From positions 556,001 through 620,000 of the forward strand of contig CAJHNH020002480.1 in assembly GCA_905116865.2 (NCBI GenBank): DNA of 64,000 nt, given 5' to 3'. Each line of letters starts with the position of its first letter. The stretch's first letter is position 1. A program made the translations under genes and the position numbers. This DNA is from Candidula unifasciata. Its lineage: Eukaryota > Mollusca > Gastropoda > Stylommatophora > Geomitridae. The notes below the pieces were generated by a model. The model had not been told where the DNA came from. It worked only from the letters and a program-made list of their open reading frames with translations, and ran no database searches. Below are positions 51,849 to 60,175 of the stretch, in pieces.

Positions 51849-54800
51849 TCCTTCCTTATCCTGTTGTGCCATTATCTATCACACAGGACTCACAGTCTGT
51901 TCCTCCATTGGGCTCTGTCTTGTACAATCAGTTCAGTATCATGAATGGAATCCAGTCTAGCACCTTTGGCCTCTCTCATGAACGTTCATCGTAGGGTTTC
52001 TTTAGGGCATGCTTGCCTCCTTAATCTCTCCATTTCCCATTTTAACGCCTGTTTGGTAATTCTCTGCTGGTTTCTTCCCAGAATGTGTCCAGAGTAGCTT
52101 CATCTTCTCTGTCTTATAACTTTAACTGTTGATACTAGTTCTGTACCGAATAGTGATTTTCACTATTCGGCAGAATACGAATAACGGGGCCAACTATTCG
52201 GCCGAATACGAATACGAATAGTATATAGTCTGTAAAGTATATCTGGGGAAAAAACTCATGCATAATGTCAAATGTACACTGAACTTTTACTTCACATAAA
52301 GTAGCACAGAATATTCATCTTCTTCTTTAGCATTCTGAGCCCTTAAGGTTTACTGCTACAGATATCACTCGTCTCCATTCATCTCTCTGGCTTGCCCTCT
52401 CTTCACAATTTATGACACCAGTTGTTTGCAGGTCTGGCTGGACATTAACTTCTTTTTTGTCTGCCTCGTGGTCTACGACCATTCCTCTCTCAGGTGTATA
52501 CAGTTTTTACTTTTACTTCTCTGTCATCTGACATTCTTTCAGTATGCCTCAACAATTTTAGTCTGTTAGCTGCCAGTGATCAATGGTGATTTAAACAGAT
52601 TATGTGTTACGTTGTTGCTTCTCACTCTCCATTCCCCGCTGTTAGCATCTTTGATGGGTCCAAAGATTTGTGGTAAGACTTTTTGAAAACCTGTTATAAG
52701 GCCTCATCTCTTTTATTTCTGTTTCAAGTTTAAGAGCCATAAAAAACGACTGGTCTTATGAACGTTATATATATTTTGATCTTGGTGTTGCGAGACATAC
52801 ACTTTGACTTTTGCAGATGTTGAAGGGCATAGTATACTTTATTTCTAGATTGTATTCAAGATTGTATTTCTTCTCTCAGCATGTTGGAGCAGTTGAAGTT
52901 TGCACCCAAGTACTTTTATGTTTCCGTTCGTTTGATTTTCATATTATCGACTTGGGTGTGGCCGGAGTTTATATTCTTTCCATGTCTAGTTAGTATTCGT
53001 ACAGAATAGTAAACATTAAAAAAAACATTTTATGTTTTGCATCCTTCAGTCAGTCTGTGGTAACTAATAACTAGGAATGAAAGAATACTAAGTATATAAC
53101 AAGTAACTAAACTTGTAAATTGTCACTGACAGCTTAGTTAATGCATGAAAGCTGCAGTCACCTTCAACAAAACCAATCGTTCCATGTCGTCAGCATTAAG
53201 GTCGTGTATGCAAAAGCGGATGTAAGGTAACTACTATTCGTATTCAGCTCGACCACAGCTATTCAGCAGAATACCGAATAGTCAATATGTCAACTATTCG
53301 GCCCCGTAGCGAATACGAAGCGAATATTCGGTACAGCCCTAGTTGATACTAGTTGTTACCTTGACATTTCTTTTATTTCTTCAATCTTTTTGAATTCATC
53401 CCATTTTATTTTAAAAACAGTTTCTGTAATTTATGTAAATGTTTATGGGTCTAAAATACTTACCCTTGGGATGTTCACTGCAGGAAAATAATGTAGAAAT
53501 GATCAGGTCGTTAATTAACAATTGGGGCAGTGTTAGCACAGTCGACAGGAGACTTGCTTTCAAATCCAGCTGCGACTAGCTGCAGCCCATTGCTAGTGTT
53601 TGAAACCGGGCGGTTCCCGTGGTTCATCCAGCCTCAAGGTAATGGGTACCAGAGTTAACACTCTGGGGTAAATGGAGGAACGTCGCTGTAGCTACAGAGT
53701 TGCCTGCAGACGGCGACACAGGCGGACAGTTTCTTACCAGCTGTTTGTACTGGTGGCAGAGCACTTATGGTTTATAACCGTGTGCATTGACCCTGGTTCA
53801 CATCTCCCGACTTTACTTTTTTAAAATTGACAGTGAGTTTTCTGAACACAGAAAATAATTTAAATGTTGCAGTTTGAAGACGACATCGCAAAAGAGTCAG
53901 TAACAAGTGTTATGTTTGATCAGAGGAAAGCTGAGCTTCATATTGGTATGAACGTTACTATTTTGTATGTGTGTGTGTCACATGCATATGAACTTACACA
54001 CATACGCACACATACATATGCATATGGATACCTTTAGGTAAAACCTACATGGACAGATAATTGGACATACAACCATGCCATGAGAAACACACAGACACAC
54101 AAATTAAGCAAACTCCCCCCCCCCCCCCCTTGCCCACACACACACACTCACACACAGACACACGTATCATCATCATGTAGCAGGTGCTTTGCAGAACGTC
54201 GCTCTCATCATAGTCTGTCTGAAAGAAACTCGGTCTCTCGCCAGTTCTTCCCCCTCATGCACTTTCACATTCAAGGAGTCACCTATATCCTGTGCCCATT
54301 TTCGTGTCGGTCGGCCCCTGCCCCTCCTTCCTAGTACCATGCCTTCTGCTATAATTTTTTCCAATCCGTTGTGGCGCTTGACACACATATAATATGCATA
54401 AATGCATGTGTGTGCACACACATTGCAATAATGATTATTGTGAAATTGTAGATATAATTTTTGTATTGTATGTAGTGAAATTATAGTAAAATAACTGCTA
54501 CATGCATTACTTATTTTATTTTACACAAAAAGGGAGTAACGTTATTGTGATAAATCTATGATTTACAGTGTGTAAGGCAGGTATTCTAAATCTCGGCACC
54601 GGCATGTCTCAGAGATTGGTGAATCCTCGCAAAATAGGAACCAGAAATCTCACTGGCAAGGAAGTCGCTGAGAAAGGGAACTGATCACCCCAACTCATCA
54701 TGCAAACTAATATATGTGAAGCAATATCAACATACATCTCTATGGCTATATATAATTAAAGGATTATCTTTTGCACAATGCTACCTAAAATAATGCTGTA

Positions 54801-57800
54801 CTGTCTGTTGCTTAGATACAAAGTTGGTCTCTAGACTTGGGTGTTGCGAATGAACTTTATAACTTCAAGGTGCCAAGTTCGAAACCAGCTGCAGGCAATT
54901 TGGTAGCAGACCGCCAAAACTTGGTTTCGACAGTGGCATTGAGAACCGGTCATTCAGTTGGCACTAGTCAACTACTGAACGTAAAAATGCTACATTGGTT
55001 CTGCACCGTCACATATAGGATTCGCAACTTTTGTTTTTGACACAGTGCTACCAAAGAGTCTGTGTGGACTACAGCATGTTCATATTTGTACAGCCATTTG
55101 CATAGATACAGACAATAACCTAATTTCTTTGATATTTAAAAAAAAAATCTATCATAACAACTGCATGCATGATTCAGTGGCTTTTGGAGTTCAGTGTTCA
55201 TTTTGTTTATTTTCCCCCAAAGCAGAGTGTTGGGAGGTGGGGAGGGATGCAAGGATCTCTCGTGTGCTGTTTCTAATGCATTGTATAAATTGGTCTTCAT
55301 TTCTCTACCGTTGTTCTCGATGCCATCGTTCATTCTTATTGTGGTCTTCTCCTTGCTAAATGTTAATTATATTTGCCCAGCATGACTCTCTTATGACGGT
55401 TAGTATCAGGACAGACCTGTCAAATGGATATTATAACTAGGGAATATATTTTCAAATGAGAATGTTTTCATGTTTTTTTACTAATTGGTTGATTTTATAT
55501 GACATTTATCTGCACTTGTTGCGATGTTTTATATATTCTGTAGATCTTAAAGACAAGGAAAAAGTTAAAGAAACTGACCATGTTTTTGTTAAAGAACTGG
55601 ATGAACAGTAAGTATTGTTAACTTTTATATATCTATGACATTATCCTCAAGAGACTAAGTTCAGTTCAGTAAATCTGCAGTGACATCTGTTATGTTTATA
55701 CAACAGACTTAAAGCTGTTCACACTGTAAGTGTACAACAGACTTGAAGCTGCTCACACTGTAAGTGTACAACAGACTTGAAGCTGTTCATACTGTAAGTG
55801 TACAACAGACTTGAAGCTGCTCACACTGTAAGTGTACAACAAACTTGAAGCTGTTCACACTGTAAGTATACAACAGACTTGAAGCTGCTCACACTGTAAG
55901 TGTACAACAAACTTGAAGCTGTTCACACTGTAAGTATACAACAGACTTGAAGCTGTTCACACTGTAAGTGTACAACAGACTTGAAGCTGTTCATACTGTA
56001 AGTGTACAACAAACTTGAAGTTACTGAAGTCAGGTTAGAGGTCAGTATTTTGAAAGTTACATAGAGACCATGTTTGTAATTAAAACAAAATACAGAGACT
56101 GTACAAAATGTTTGAAATTAGACAAACCATGTTTGTACATTAGAGTTGCACAGATCATGTTTGTACAACAGAATGCTCCTTTATCTTCTTCTACATCTGC
56201 CATTAAAAGAGCAGTTGGTACTTTATGTTGTGGTTTACAGCTAGACTGCGATATCTGCACCTTTCAGCCCAATACATCTGATTTCAGCAAACCCTGATTT
56301 GTCACCTTTTACGGCCTGCTTGTTAGAGGGCAATGGTTTCTGTTCTTCTCCCCACATGGGAAGTACAATAGATGCAGGGACTATGTGCTTTAGATTTCAA
56401 AATACTGAGATTACAGTATATTTGTACAATATATATGAAGTTACACATACCATATTCGTATAATAGACATCACGTTACATAGACCGAGTTTATAAATTGG
56501 ATACTTATATCTTCTGGAAGACCATGAGTTTTAACTCTTAAATCCAATGCAGTGATGTCTTAAGTCCTGAAAAGGTGTGCCATTTATCATAATAAGGTGA
56601 AGGCTGAGATATTTCTTCTGACTCTGTACCAAAGTATTATGAACAGGTATCAGTTAAACAAAAAATAGAACCAGTCAGCTTCACATTATCACAAATACAA
56701 ATGACAGATGAACACTACGGCTAAAGAGCCTTCATCAGCACACTACATGATCACTACCACAAATATGAACAAGAATACACAGCAACATTTAATTGATGTG
56801 TCTCTTAAAGGAATCACATATCTGTCTTGCCAGTTGAATCTCTGACACGTGTGTGACCTCTGGAAATAAATACTAGCTAGCAAAAGCTGTGAATGGTAAG
56901 GGCCGTATCTCAGAAATGTTAGATTAAAAACAGTGATACTAGTACCAAGCCATATCACCAGACAGGCACTAAAATGGGAAATAAAGAGATTGAGGAAACG
57001 AGGACGTCCAAAAAAAACCCGAAGATGAATGTTGATGAGAGAAGGCAAACATGCTGCAGTGGATTCCGTCCATGATATTAGCATGATTCTTCTTCTTCTG
57101 CCTTTCCATCCCCCCAAATGGAGCAGAGGCCCTCAACCAACTCACACCAAGTCATTCTATCCTTCGCCATTACATGGAGTTCTCCCCACGTCCTCCCTAT
57201 CTTTCTAACTTCATTCTCCAGCTCTCTTCTCCATGTGTTTTTTGGCCTTCCTTTATTCCTATGCCCCTGTGGATTCCAATGCAAAGACATTCTAGTTATT
57301 CTGGTCTCTGGTTTTCTCATTGTGTGTCCTATCCAATGCCAGCATCTTTTCCTCACCTCTTGGTCCACTGGAGCTTGCTTAGTTCTCTCCCAAAGCTCTA
57401 TATTAGCATGATTGCTCAGAATAAATGAATAGACTGCGAGCTCTGTGTGACTTATAATGAAATAACAAGACAGTGATAATGATGGTGATGATGGTAATGA
57501 TGATGATGATTGTGATGATTCATTAACAAATACAAAATTAAAATATAATAATCTTGTCATTCTTCAGGCTGCAATCAGTTAAACAGAAATATGCATCCGA
57601 GGCTGAAGAAATAGGTTGCTTGATTAATGAAAACACAAAATTGACACAGGAGTCAAAAATGTTAGCAGAGTCTCATAAGTGAGTATTGCAAGAAAATGTT
57701 TGTTGCTTATTTAAATATTTTTTTTTAAATGCATGAAATTTTTTTTTTTTGTTTTTTTTTGCTTAATTGAAATGTTTATATTGCAAGAAAATTATTTTTT

Positions 57801-58931
57801 GCTTAAATGATTATTTTTTTAATGCAAGAAAATGCTGTTGCATTTTTTTTATCAGGCTCTTTATAGCAAAGTGGTTAAGAATTTGTGTGTGTGTGTGTTT
57901 TTGGATTTGTTTTCTTCTTCTTTTCTTAGCATTCACCGGCTGTAAACTCTGAGGGAAGTTCTAGTCGTTCGGCAACTCCTGGACTTTGGTCTTGATTTAG
58001 AACCTGTGTTTATTGGCACAACCATATTACAGATCTGGCTTATTTGCACGCACACTTTTGGTTCGTTACCTCTCAGACAGATGCACCCAGACTTAGAAAG
58101 AAATACCTCTAATTCTTCACCTCCTACTATATCCTATTTAGGGAGGCAGTGGGCTTATTCTTTTCTTCTTCTTCTTTTGTCTTCTCACTGATACCAGGTT
58201 GTAGCCCAGTATCGCGGTTTTCTGTATTTGTCTTGCGCATCTCGGGTGGCTTGGGTGACGGATCTGTTCCTCTTTAGGCAGGTTTCAGCTACACTATTTA
58301 TCCATCTCTTTTTTGGTCTTCCCTTCGCCTTCTTCCCAGATATTCTGCTGTAAAAAGTCTCATATGCAGTTTGGTCTGGCTGCATTATCATTAGATGGCC
58401 AAACCATTGTATTCTTTGTCTGTCAATATAATCCAGTCATGGTTTTATTCCAACTTTCTCTCTAATGCTGGTATTCGTAACCCTGTCTCTTCTTGTGTTG
58501 TTAGTGACCTTGTGGAGACAACGCATTTCACTTATAGAAATTTTATGTTCTAGTGCCCTGATAACACAAAACAGGGACAAAGATGCTATTAATCATTTGC
58601 TGTTTTGCTGGAAGGAAGACATTTGGGTGGCTAAGCAGTGGGGCTAACTGTTAGGTGACAGCATTTGCCTTCTGAACTCCTGCTTCTATCTGCCATCCTC
58701 CATAAATATGCTTCCTAGATATTTGTTTGATTGTAGTATCGTTATTGTAAGTGTTCATGACTAGTTCATGTATATGCATGTCTATTTTCTAAGGTGTTCC
58801 ATTGATCAAGATGAATGTTTGCCATCCCCTAGCTGATGCCTGTATTCTTTCAATTTCAGAGCTGTTGTCACCAAACTCAGCAGACAAATTGAGGAGCTCA
58901 GTGAACAGCTGGCTGTAGAAACCAGTCAGAG
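37755..58931 (+). CDS. Coiled-coil protein gene, internal part (13 exons)
   Basis: Thirteen + strand exons with GT-AG borders encode about 380 residues of almost unbroken helix-forming sequence rich in E, K, L, Q and heptad-like, with no enzymatic motif seen. Phases agree at every junction except the one into the exon at 45677, next to an assembly gap. The stretch opens in phase 1, so at least one coding exon lies upstream, and the last exon leaves in phase 2, so the gene continues to the right. I do not recognise the family. The general look is that of a large CCDC-type cytoskeletal, ciliary or centrosomal protein, but that is only an impression. It is a separate gene from BAZ1A, which ends with a stop 11 kb upstream. 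Introns are 0.9-4.7 kb and hold SINEs, LINEs and large simple repeats. Confidence 0.8.
38065..38348 (-). mobile_element. GAA-tailed SINE, family A, full length
   Basis: 284 bp minus strand. Near-perfect duplication ATTTAACACCATT (38052-38064) / ATTTAATGCCATT (38349-38361). Confidence 0.88.
38655..38810 (+). mobile_element. GAA-type SINE, family A, subfamily with GGTTGTACACGC
   Basis: Plus-strand 3' half, same subfamily as 2978; ends in poly-A instead of GAA. Confidence 0.7.
38909..39020 (+). CDS. Coiled-coil gene exon b
   Basis: Acceptor TTCAAACAG before 38909, donor A/GTAAGT after 39020; enters phase 0, leaves phase 1. Encodes EDERKLMHEKLETETIKCSI and LRHDLKMLPQQIKAET, coiled coil. Confidence 0.82.
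39053..39152. repeat. 16-bp tandem repeat, 6 copies
   Basis: AAACATCTGTTGTTTG repeated directly after exon b's donor region, with two TG insertions. Confidence 0.93.
39503..39527. repeat. Poly-G tract, 25 nt
   Basis: Longest G homopolymer in the window, preceded by T run. Confidence 0.9.
39620..39790 (-). mobile_element. LINE remnant, family Y with family V-like end
   Basis: Minus strand, TATATGTCACATAGGGCTCA and CTATGATATGGCATCGCAGG. Confidence 0.55.
40130..40265 (+). CDS. Coiled-coil gene exon c
   Basis: Acceptor taken as CATGTAAAG before 40130, preceded by a pyrimidine tract; donor CA/GTAAGT after 40265; enters phase 1, leaves phase 2. Encodes AVSAARQLNTDTLKNLQSQL and MKNNILNLETEADRLDKENL, with a clear heptad pattern. 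The frame is open upstream, so an earlier acceptor is possible. Confidence 0.8.
40495..40630 (+). mobile_element. LINE fragment, family W
   Basis: CAGTTACTGGTCCCATCGGA and GAACTCTTCACTTGCGGCTG match 19350 and 49540. Confidence 0.6.
40670..41105 (-). mobile_element. LINE reverse-transcriptase C-terminal remnant, family X
   Basis: Minus strand open for 81 codons: RIRAFELKCYRKILRISWTK, NTDILKDLNIKEDWLINSIL, KLKYFGHIT; tail (ATG)n at 40667-40682. Best-preserved copy of this family here. Confidence 0.88.
41465..41650 (+). mobile_element. tRNA-like SINE
   Basis: GTGGCTGAGTGGTCTTGAGG (A-box-like) with ACCCGAGTTTAGGCCACC downstream, then a T run; resembles a tRNA-Ser/Leu-type head but lacks a clean cloverleaf. 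Confidence 0.45.
41989..42066 (+). CDS. Coiled-coil gene exon d
   Basis: Acceptor TCTTGTCAG before 41989, donor AT/GTAAGT after 42066; phase 2 in and out, 78 nt. Encodes PESELLRQQHEEIIEQLNKK and MAEKA. Confidence 0.8.
42150..42375. mobile_element. piggyBac-like MITE, decayed
   Basis: Ends CTCTTTCGGCCCCAAA / CCAGGACAAAAAGAG are inverted; flanks CTAA and TTAC are degenerate TTAA. Confidence 0.5.
42720..42915 (+). mobile_element. GAA-tailed SINE, family A, diverged
   Basis: Plus strand from GTTCCCCATATAGGTTCTGG through GAGGCAAGGAACCAGCAGTC; ends GAAGAAGAAC. Confidence 0.7.
43082..43136 (+). CDS. Coiled-coil gene exon e (short)
   Basis: Acceptor GCTTCTAG before 43082, donor AAT/GTAAGT after 43136; enters phase 2, leaves phase 0; 55 nt. 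Encodes MQITLNETRNHVKQLNQN. Confidence 0.78.
43262..43500 (-). mobile_element. tRNA-headed SINE, family C
   Basis: Minus strand, GTGTATTAGGCATACAGGGC to CTGCAGGCGAGCC, with inverted B box in GGACTTGAACCCATG. Confidence 0.75.
44110..44345 (+). mobile_element. LINE C-terminal remnant, family V
   Basis: GAAAGAATGCTCTGCGATGC and AGAAGAGGGACGTATAGCAC match 37490-37560; ends GAAGCAAAAAGAAGAAG. Confidence 0.7.
44437..44535 (+). CDS. Coiled-coil gene exon f
   Basis: Acceptor TGTCACAG before 44437, donor ACA/GTATGT after 44535; phase 0 in and out. Encodes VVDLEDGMVQLKEDLIQERS and EAKQEKKQLRKAT. Confidence 0.82.
45101..45207. mobile_element. Short hairpin element
   Basis: Arms of about 41 bp (45101-45141 and 45166-45207) around ACAATACATTGCACAATTTA; a half copy lies at 27155-27175 (ACAATACACTGCTCAATTGA). 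A small MITE or a structured transcript segment. Confidence 0.6.
45490..45557 (-). mobile_element. LINE 3' end, cut by assembly gap
   Basis: Minus strand, same as the start of 58165-58470 (ATACCAGGTTGTAGCTCAGT); the next 250 bp expected of this family are missing at the N run. Confidence 0.7.
45558..45574. other. Assembly gap (17 N)
   Basis: Run of N. Sequence from 45575 to about 46500 is rich in homopolymers (GGGGAACCCCC, AAAATTTTTAAATTTTTAA, CCCCCTTTTTTTTTTC), which looks like unpolished reads. Confidence 0.98.
45677..45740 (+). CDS. Coiled-coil gene exon g, phase conflict beside assembly gap
   Basis: Acceptor AAAATCAG before 45677, donor AAG/GTGAGA after 45740. The coiled-coil reading (ELDALTEKLMDSEGRLDTIK) needs one leading base, that is a phase-2 partner, but the previous exon leaves in phase 0. 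Reading on in phase 0 meets TGA at once. The 17-N gap and poor sequence about 100 bp upstream suggest a lost exon or a base error rather than a pseudogene. Confidence 0.65.
46025..46190 (+). mobile_element. GAA-tailed SINE, family A, truncated
   Basis: Plus strand: GGAGTCGGAGTGCATCTGCC, AAGTCCAGAAGTGGGCAAAC. Confidence 0.7.
46815..47080 (-). mobile_element. GAA-tailed SINE, family A
   Basis: Minus strand from TTCTTCTTCGTGTTCATTGG to GGGCCCCAGAACCTACACGG. Confidence 0.85.
47142..47251 (+). CDS. Coiled-coil gene exon h
   Basis: Acceptor CTACTTTCAG before 47142, donor CG/GTAAGA after 47251; enters phase 0, leaves phase 2. Encodes SLRHYETSRSKLETEEKTLT and LQLEHQLKEIVNVQRK. Confidence 0.83.
48250..48590 (+). 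mobile_element. LINE C-terminal remnant, family U
   Basis: Plus strand CDLKAINIDIDTWERSATD then stop; VERSKIQQVIERRHQKENKP follows in frame. Same family as 32905. Confidence 0.8.
48593..48895 (+). mobile_element. tRNA-headed SINE, family B
   Basis: GGGGCCGCATTAGCGCAGTC head with GGTGTTCGAAACCGGG B box; body ACACTGGGGTAAATGGAGGA and GTGGCAGAGCACTTATGGCT. Inserted immediately after the LINE. Confidence 0.85.
49100..49181 (+). CDS. Coiled-coil gene exon i
   Basis: Acceptor TTTTTTCCAG before 49100, donor TCT/GTAAGT after 49181; enters phase 2, leaves phase 0. Encodes AEIMKEIAKEQQKFEHKQNQ and LLKKIKS. Confidence 0.83.
49400..49650 (+). mobile_element. LINE 3' fragment, family W
   Basis: GAGCGAGTGAACAGTGCTGA and CTGAGGAGAATGGCGCTGCG, as at 19220. 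Confidence 0.75.
50127..51857. repeat. CCTT-based tetranucleotide array, 1.7 kb
   Basis: Polypyrimidine on the plus strand: (CCTT)n interspersed with (CCTG)n blocks (50817, 51260, 51743, 51810), (CCTC)n blocks and slips to CTT. Open in all plus frames, which gives false ORFs of up to 617 codons. A non-repeat flank (CAGTATGTTATCTAGTATGC) occurs twice, at 50099 and 50436. Confidence 0.97.
52136..53341. mobile_element. hAT-like non-autonomous transposon, 1206 bp
   Basis: Ends TAGTTCTGTACCGAATA / TATTCGGTACAGCCCTA are inverted; perfect 8-bp duplication GTTGATAC at 52128-52135 and 53342-53349. Subterminal ATTCGGCCGAATACG-type palindromes. No transposase; the interior is LINE sequence. Confidence 0.9.
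52325..52990 (-). mobile_element. LINE fragment inside the hAT-like element
   Basis: Minus strand, TTCTTCTTC at its left (tail), then non-LTR reverse-transcriptase-like remnants (TKIKIYNV region near 52780). Confidence 0.6.
53520..53822 (+). mobile_element. tRNA-headed SINE, family B
   Basis: Second copy of the 48593 family (GGGGCAGTGTTAGCACAGTC; AACACTCTGGGGTAAATGGA); ends 50 bp before exon j. Confidence 0.85.
53873..53945 (+). CDS. Coiled-coil gene exon j
   Basis: Acceptor AATGTTGCAG before 53873, donor G/GTATGA after 53945; enters phase 0, leaves phase 1. Encodes FEDDIAKESVTSVMFDQRKA and ELHI. The preceding 4.7-kb intron holds the CCTT array and the nested hAT element. Confidence 0.78.
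54115..54129. repeat. Poly-C tract and CA-rich flanks
   Basis: Fifteen C between ACACAC-rich stretches. Confidence 0.85.
54168..54385 (-). mobile_element. LINE 3' end, family X
   Basis: Minus strand reads MVLGRRGRGRPTRKWAQDIG, then VHEGEELARDRVSFRQTM; tail (ATG)n at the left. Confidence 0.8.
54690..55543. other. Intron with no recognised element
   Basis: 54840-54910 has a GTTCGAAACC B-box-like site that may be an old SINE; nothing else recognised. Confidence 0.35.
55544..55607 (+). CDS. Coiled-coil gene exon k
   Basis: Acceptor TATTCTGTAG before 55544, donor CA/GTAAGT after 55607; enters phase 1, leaves phase 2. Encodes DLKDKEKVKETDHVFVKELD. A 34-bp tandem repeat rich in donor-like sites begins 90 bp downstream. 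Confidence 0.78.
55695..56025. repeat. 34-bp tandem repeat, about 9 copies
   Basis: Unit TGTACAACAGACTTGAAGCT + GCTCACACTGTAAG; each copy holds ACAG and a perfect donor-like GTAAGT. Starts 90 bp after exon k. Confidence 0.95.
56025..56900. other. Intron with no recognised element
   Basis: AT-rich; 56070-56180 has diverged repeats of ACCATGTTTGTA. Nothing else recognised. Confidence 0.35.
56900..57470 (+). mobile_element. LINE remnant, family Y, split by a younger LINE
   Basis: Plus strand reads RHALKWEIKRLRKRGRPKKT and continues past the insertion with CTGCGAGCTCTGTGTGACTT, the complement of the family Y end at 6750. Confidence 0.75.
57089..57399 (-). mobile_element. 5'-truncated LINE, 311 bp, with 14-bp target duplication
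   Basis: Minus strand reads VRKRCWHWIGHTMRKPETRI, WNPQGHRNKGRPKNTWRREL, MAKDRMTW, ending in a GAA-type tail. Perfect duplication ATATTAGCATGATT at 57075-57088 and 57400-57413. Confidence 0.92.
57568..57678 (+). CDS. Coiled-coil gene exon l
   Basis: Acceptor CATTCTTCAG before 57568, donor AA/GTGAGT after 57678; phase 2 in and out. Encodes LQSVKQKYASEAEEIGCLIN and ENTKLTQESKMLAESH. Confidence 0.83.
57912..58160 (-). mobile_element. GAA-tailed SINE, family A, diverged
   Basis: Minus strand from TTCTTCTTTTCTTAGCATTC through GGGAGGCAGTGGGCTTATTC. Confidence 0.75.
58165..58470 (-). mobile_element. LINE 3' end, family Z
   Basis: Minus strand reads GKKAKGRPKKRWINSVAETC, then RSVTQATRDAQDKYRKPRYW; (GAA)n tail at left. 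Confidence 0.85.
58860..58931 (+). CDS. Coiled-coil gene exon m (last one seen)
   Basis: Acceptor CAATTTCAG before 58860, donor AG/GTTTGT after 58931; phase 2 in and out. Encodes AVVTKLSRQIEELSEQLAVE and TSQ. No further exon or stop was found in the remaining 5 kb, so the gene probably runs past the window. Confidence 0.8.
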
Positions 58932-59048
58932 GTTTGTTCTGTATTGTCTTTCATTGAGCATTTACACTTTCATGTTTCCTTGGATAGTACAGCTGTAACC
59001 TTATTTTGTCATTAATAGTTTCAAAAGATAATTGTCTGACATATACAG

Positions 59049-59444
<396 letters not shown>

Positions 59445-59894
59445 AAAGAGAGATAGAGTCAGAAATAGAGTGAATGAGATCATAATAGAAGGATAAAAAG
59501 AAAAATATAGTGAGAGCAAATGACTGTTAGGCAGACAGATGCAGAGAGAAGGGAAGAGGAGAAAGTATGAATGACACAGGGAGTGTGAAAGAGAGCATGA
59601 GAACTAGAGACAGATAAAAATAGGGAGAGAGAATGACTCCCAGACAGAGAGATTAACAGACTCAAACTTGACATAAAGCATGCAATAGAAATAGAAAGAT
59701 AAAAAGAAGGAGATGATTTAACTCTTAGAAGCCATGGGTAAAATCTCATGTTTGATGTAATTTTTTCATACAGTGTTAAAGTTTTCAGTGTGACTTCCAG
59801 AGACTCGCACCGTGTAAGAGACCGGGGCCTTACCACATAATGTACAGTGTTTTTGTGGGTATAATATGATATGCTTTCTGATACTTTTTTAATT

Positions 59895-60175
59895 CTTCTT
59901 CTTCTTTTTCGCGTTCACCAGCTGTACACTCTGGCGGAAGGTTCTGGTTGCTCGTCCACTACTGAACTGCAGTCCTGCTCCAGAACCTGAGTGTTGCGTG
60001 TGCATCAGTTTTACATATCTCATCTCTTGAATACAGACTGTTGGTTCCTTGCCTCTCCGACAGATGCACTTTCGACTTCAATGGAAGGTCCCCAATTAGT
60101 TGACTCTTGCTTTTGGGGAGGCAGTGGGTCTATTCTTGTTTTCCCCACAATGGGGCCCCGGAACCCACACGGGGG
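59895..60175 (-). mobile_element. GAA-tailed SINE, family A, full length
   Basis: 281 bp minus strand; near-perfect duplication ACTTTTTTAATT (59883-59894) / ACTTTTTAAATT (60176-60187). Confidence 0.88.

Larger units (their letters stand above)
51860..53420 (-). mobile_element. LINE remnant, family Y, split by a hAT-like element
   Basis: Minus-strand family Y copy (ATGAATGGAATCCAGTCTAG; compare 6815) that stops at 52135 and resumes at 53342 (TTTATTTCTTCAATC, GAATTCATCCC), colinear with 6735-7080. Confidence 0.8.

Noticed and set aside
50141..51994. 617-codon plus-strand ORF rich in LPSF repeats, and its minus-strand GRKE counterpart
   Set aside because: Pure CCTT/CCTG microsatellite translation; all frames are open and there is no splice or start context.
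57078..57560. 160-codon minus-strand ORF as a host gene
   Set aside because: Its body is the C-terminal end of a non-LTR reverse transcriptase inside a truncated insertion with target duplications.
37755..58931. Coiled-coil exons as an alternative C-terminus of BAZ1A
   Set aside because: The BAZ1A terminal exon ends with a stop and matches the normal family end; 11 kb of repeats lie between, and BAZ proteins have no such long coiled coil after the bromodomain.
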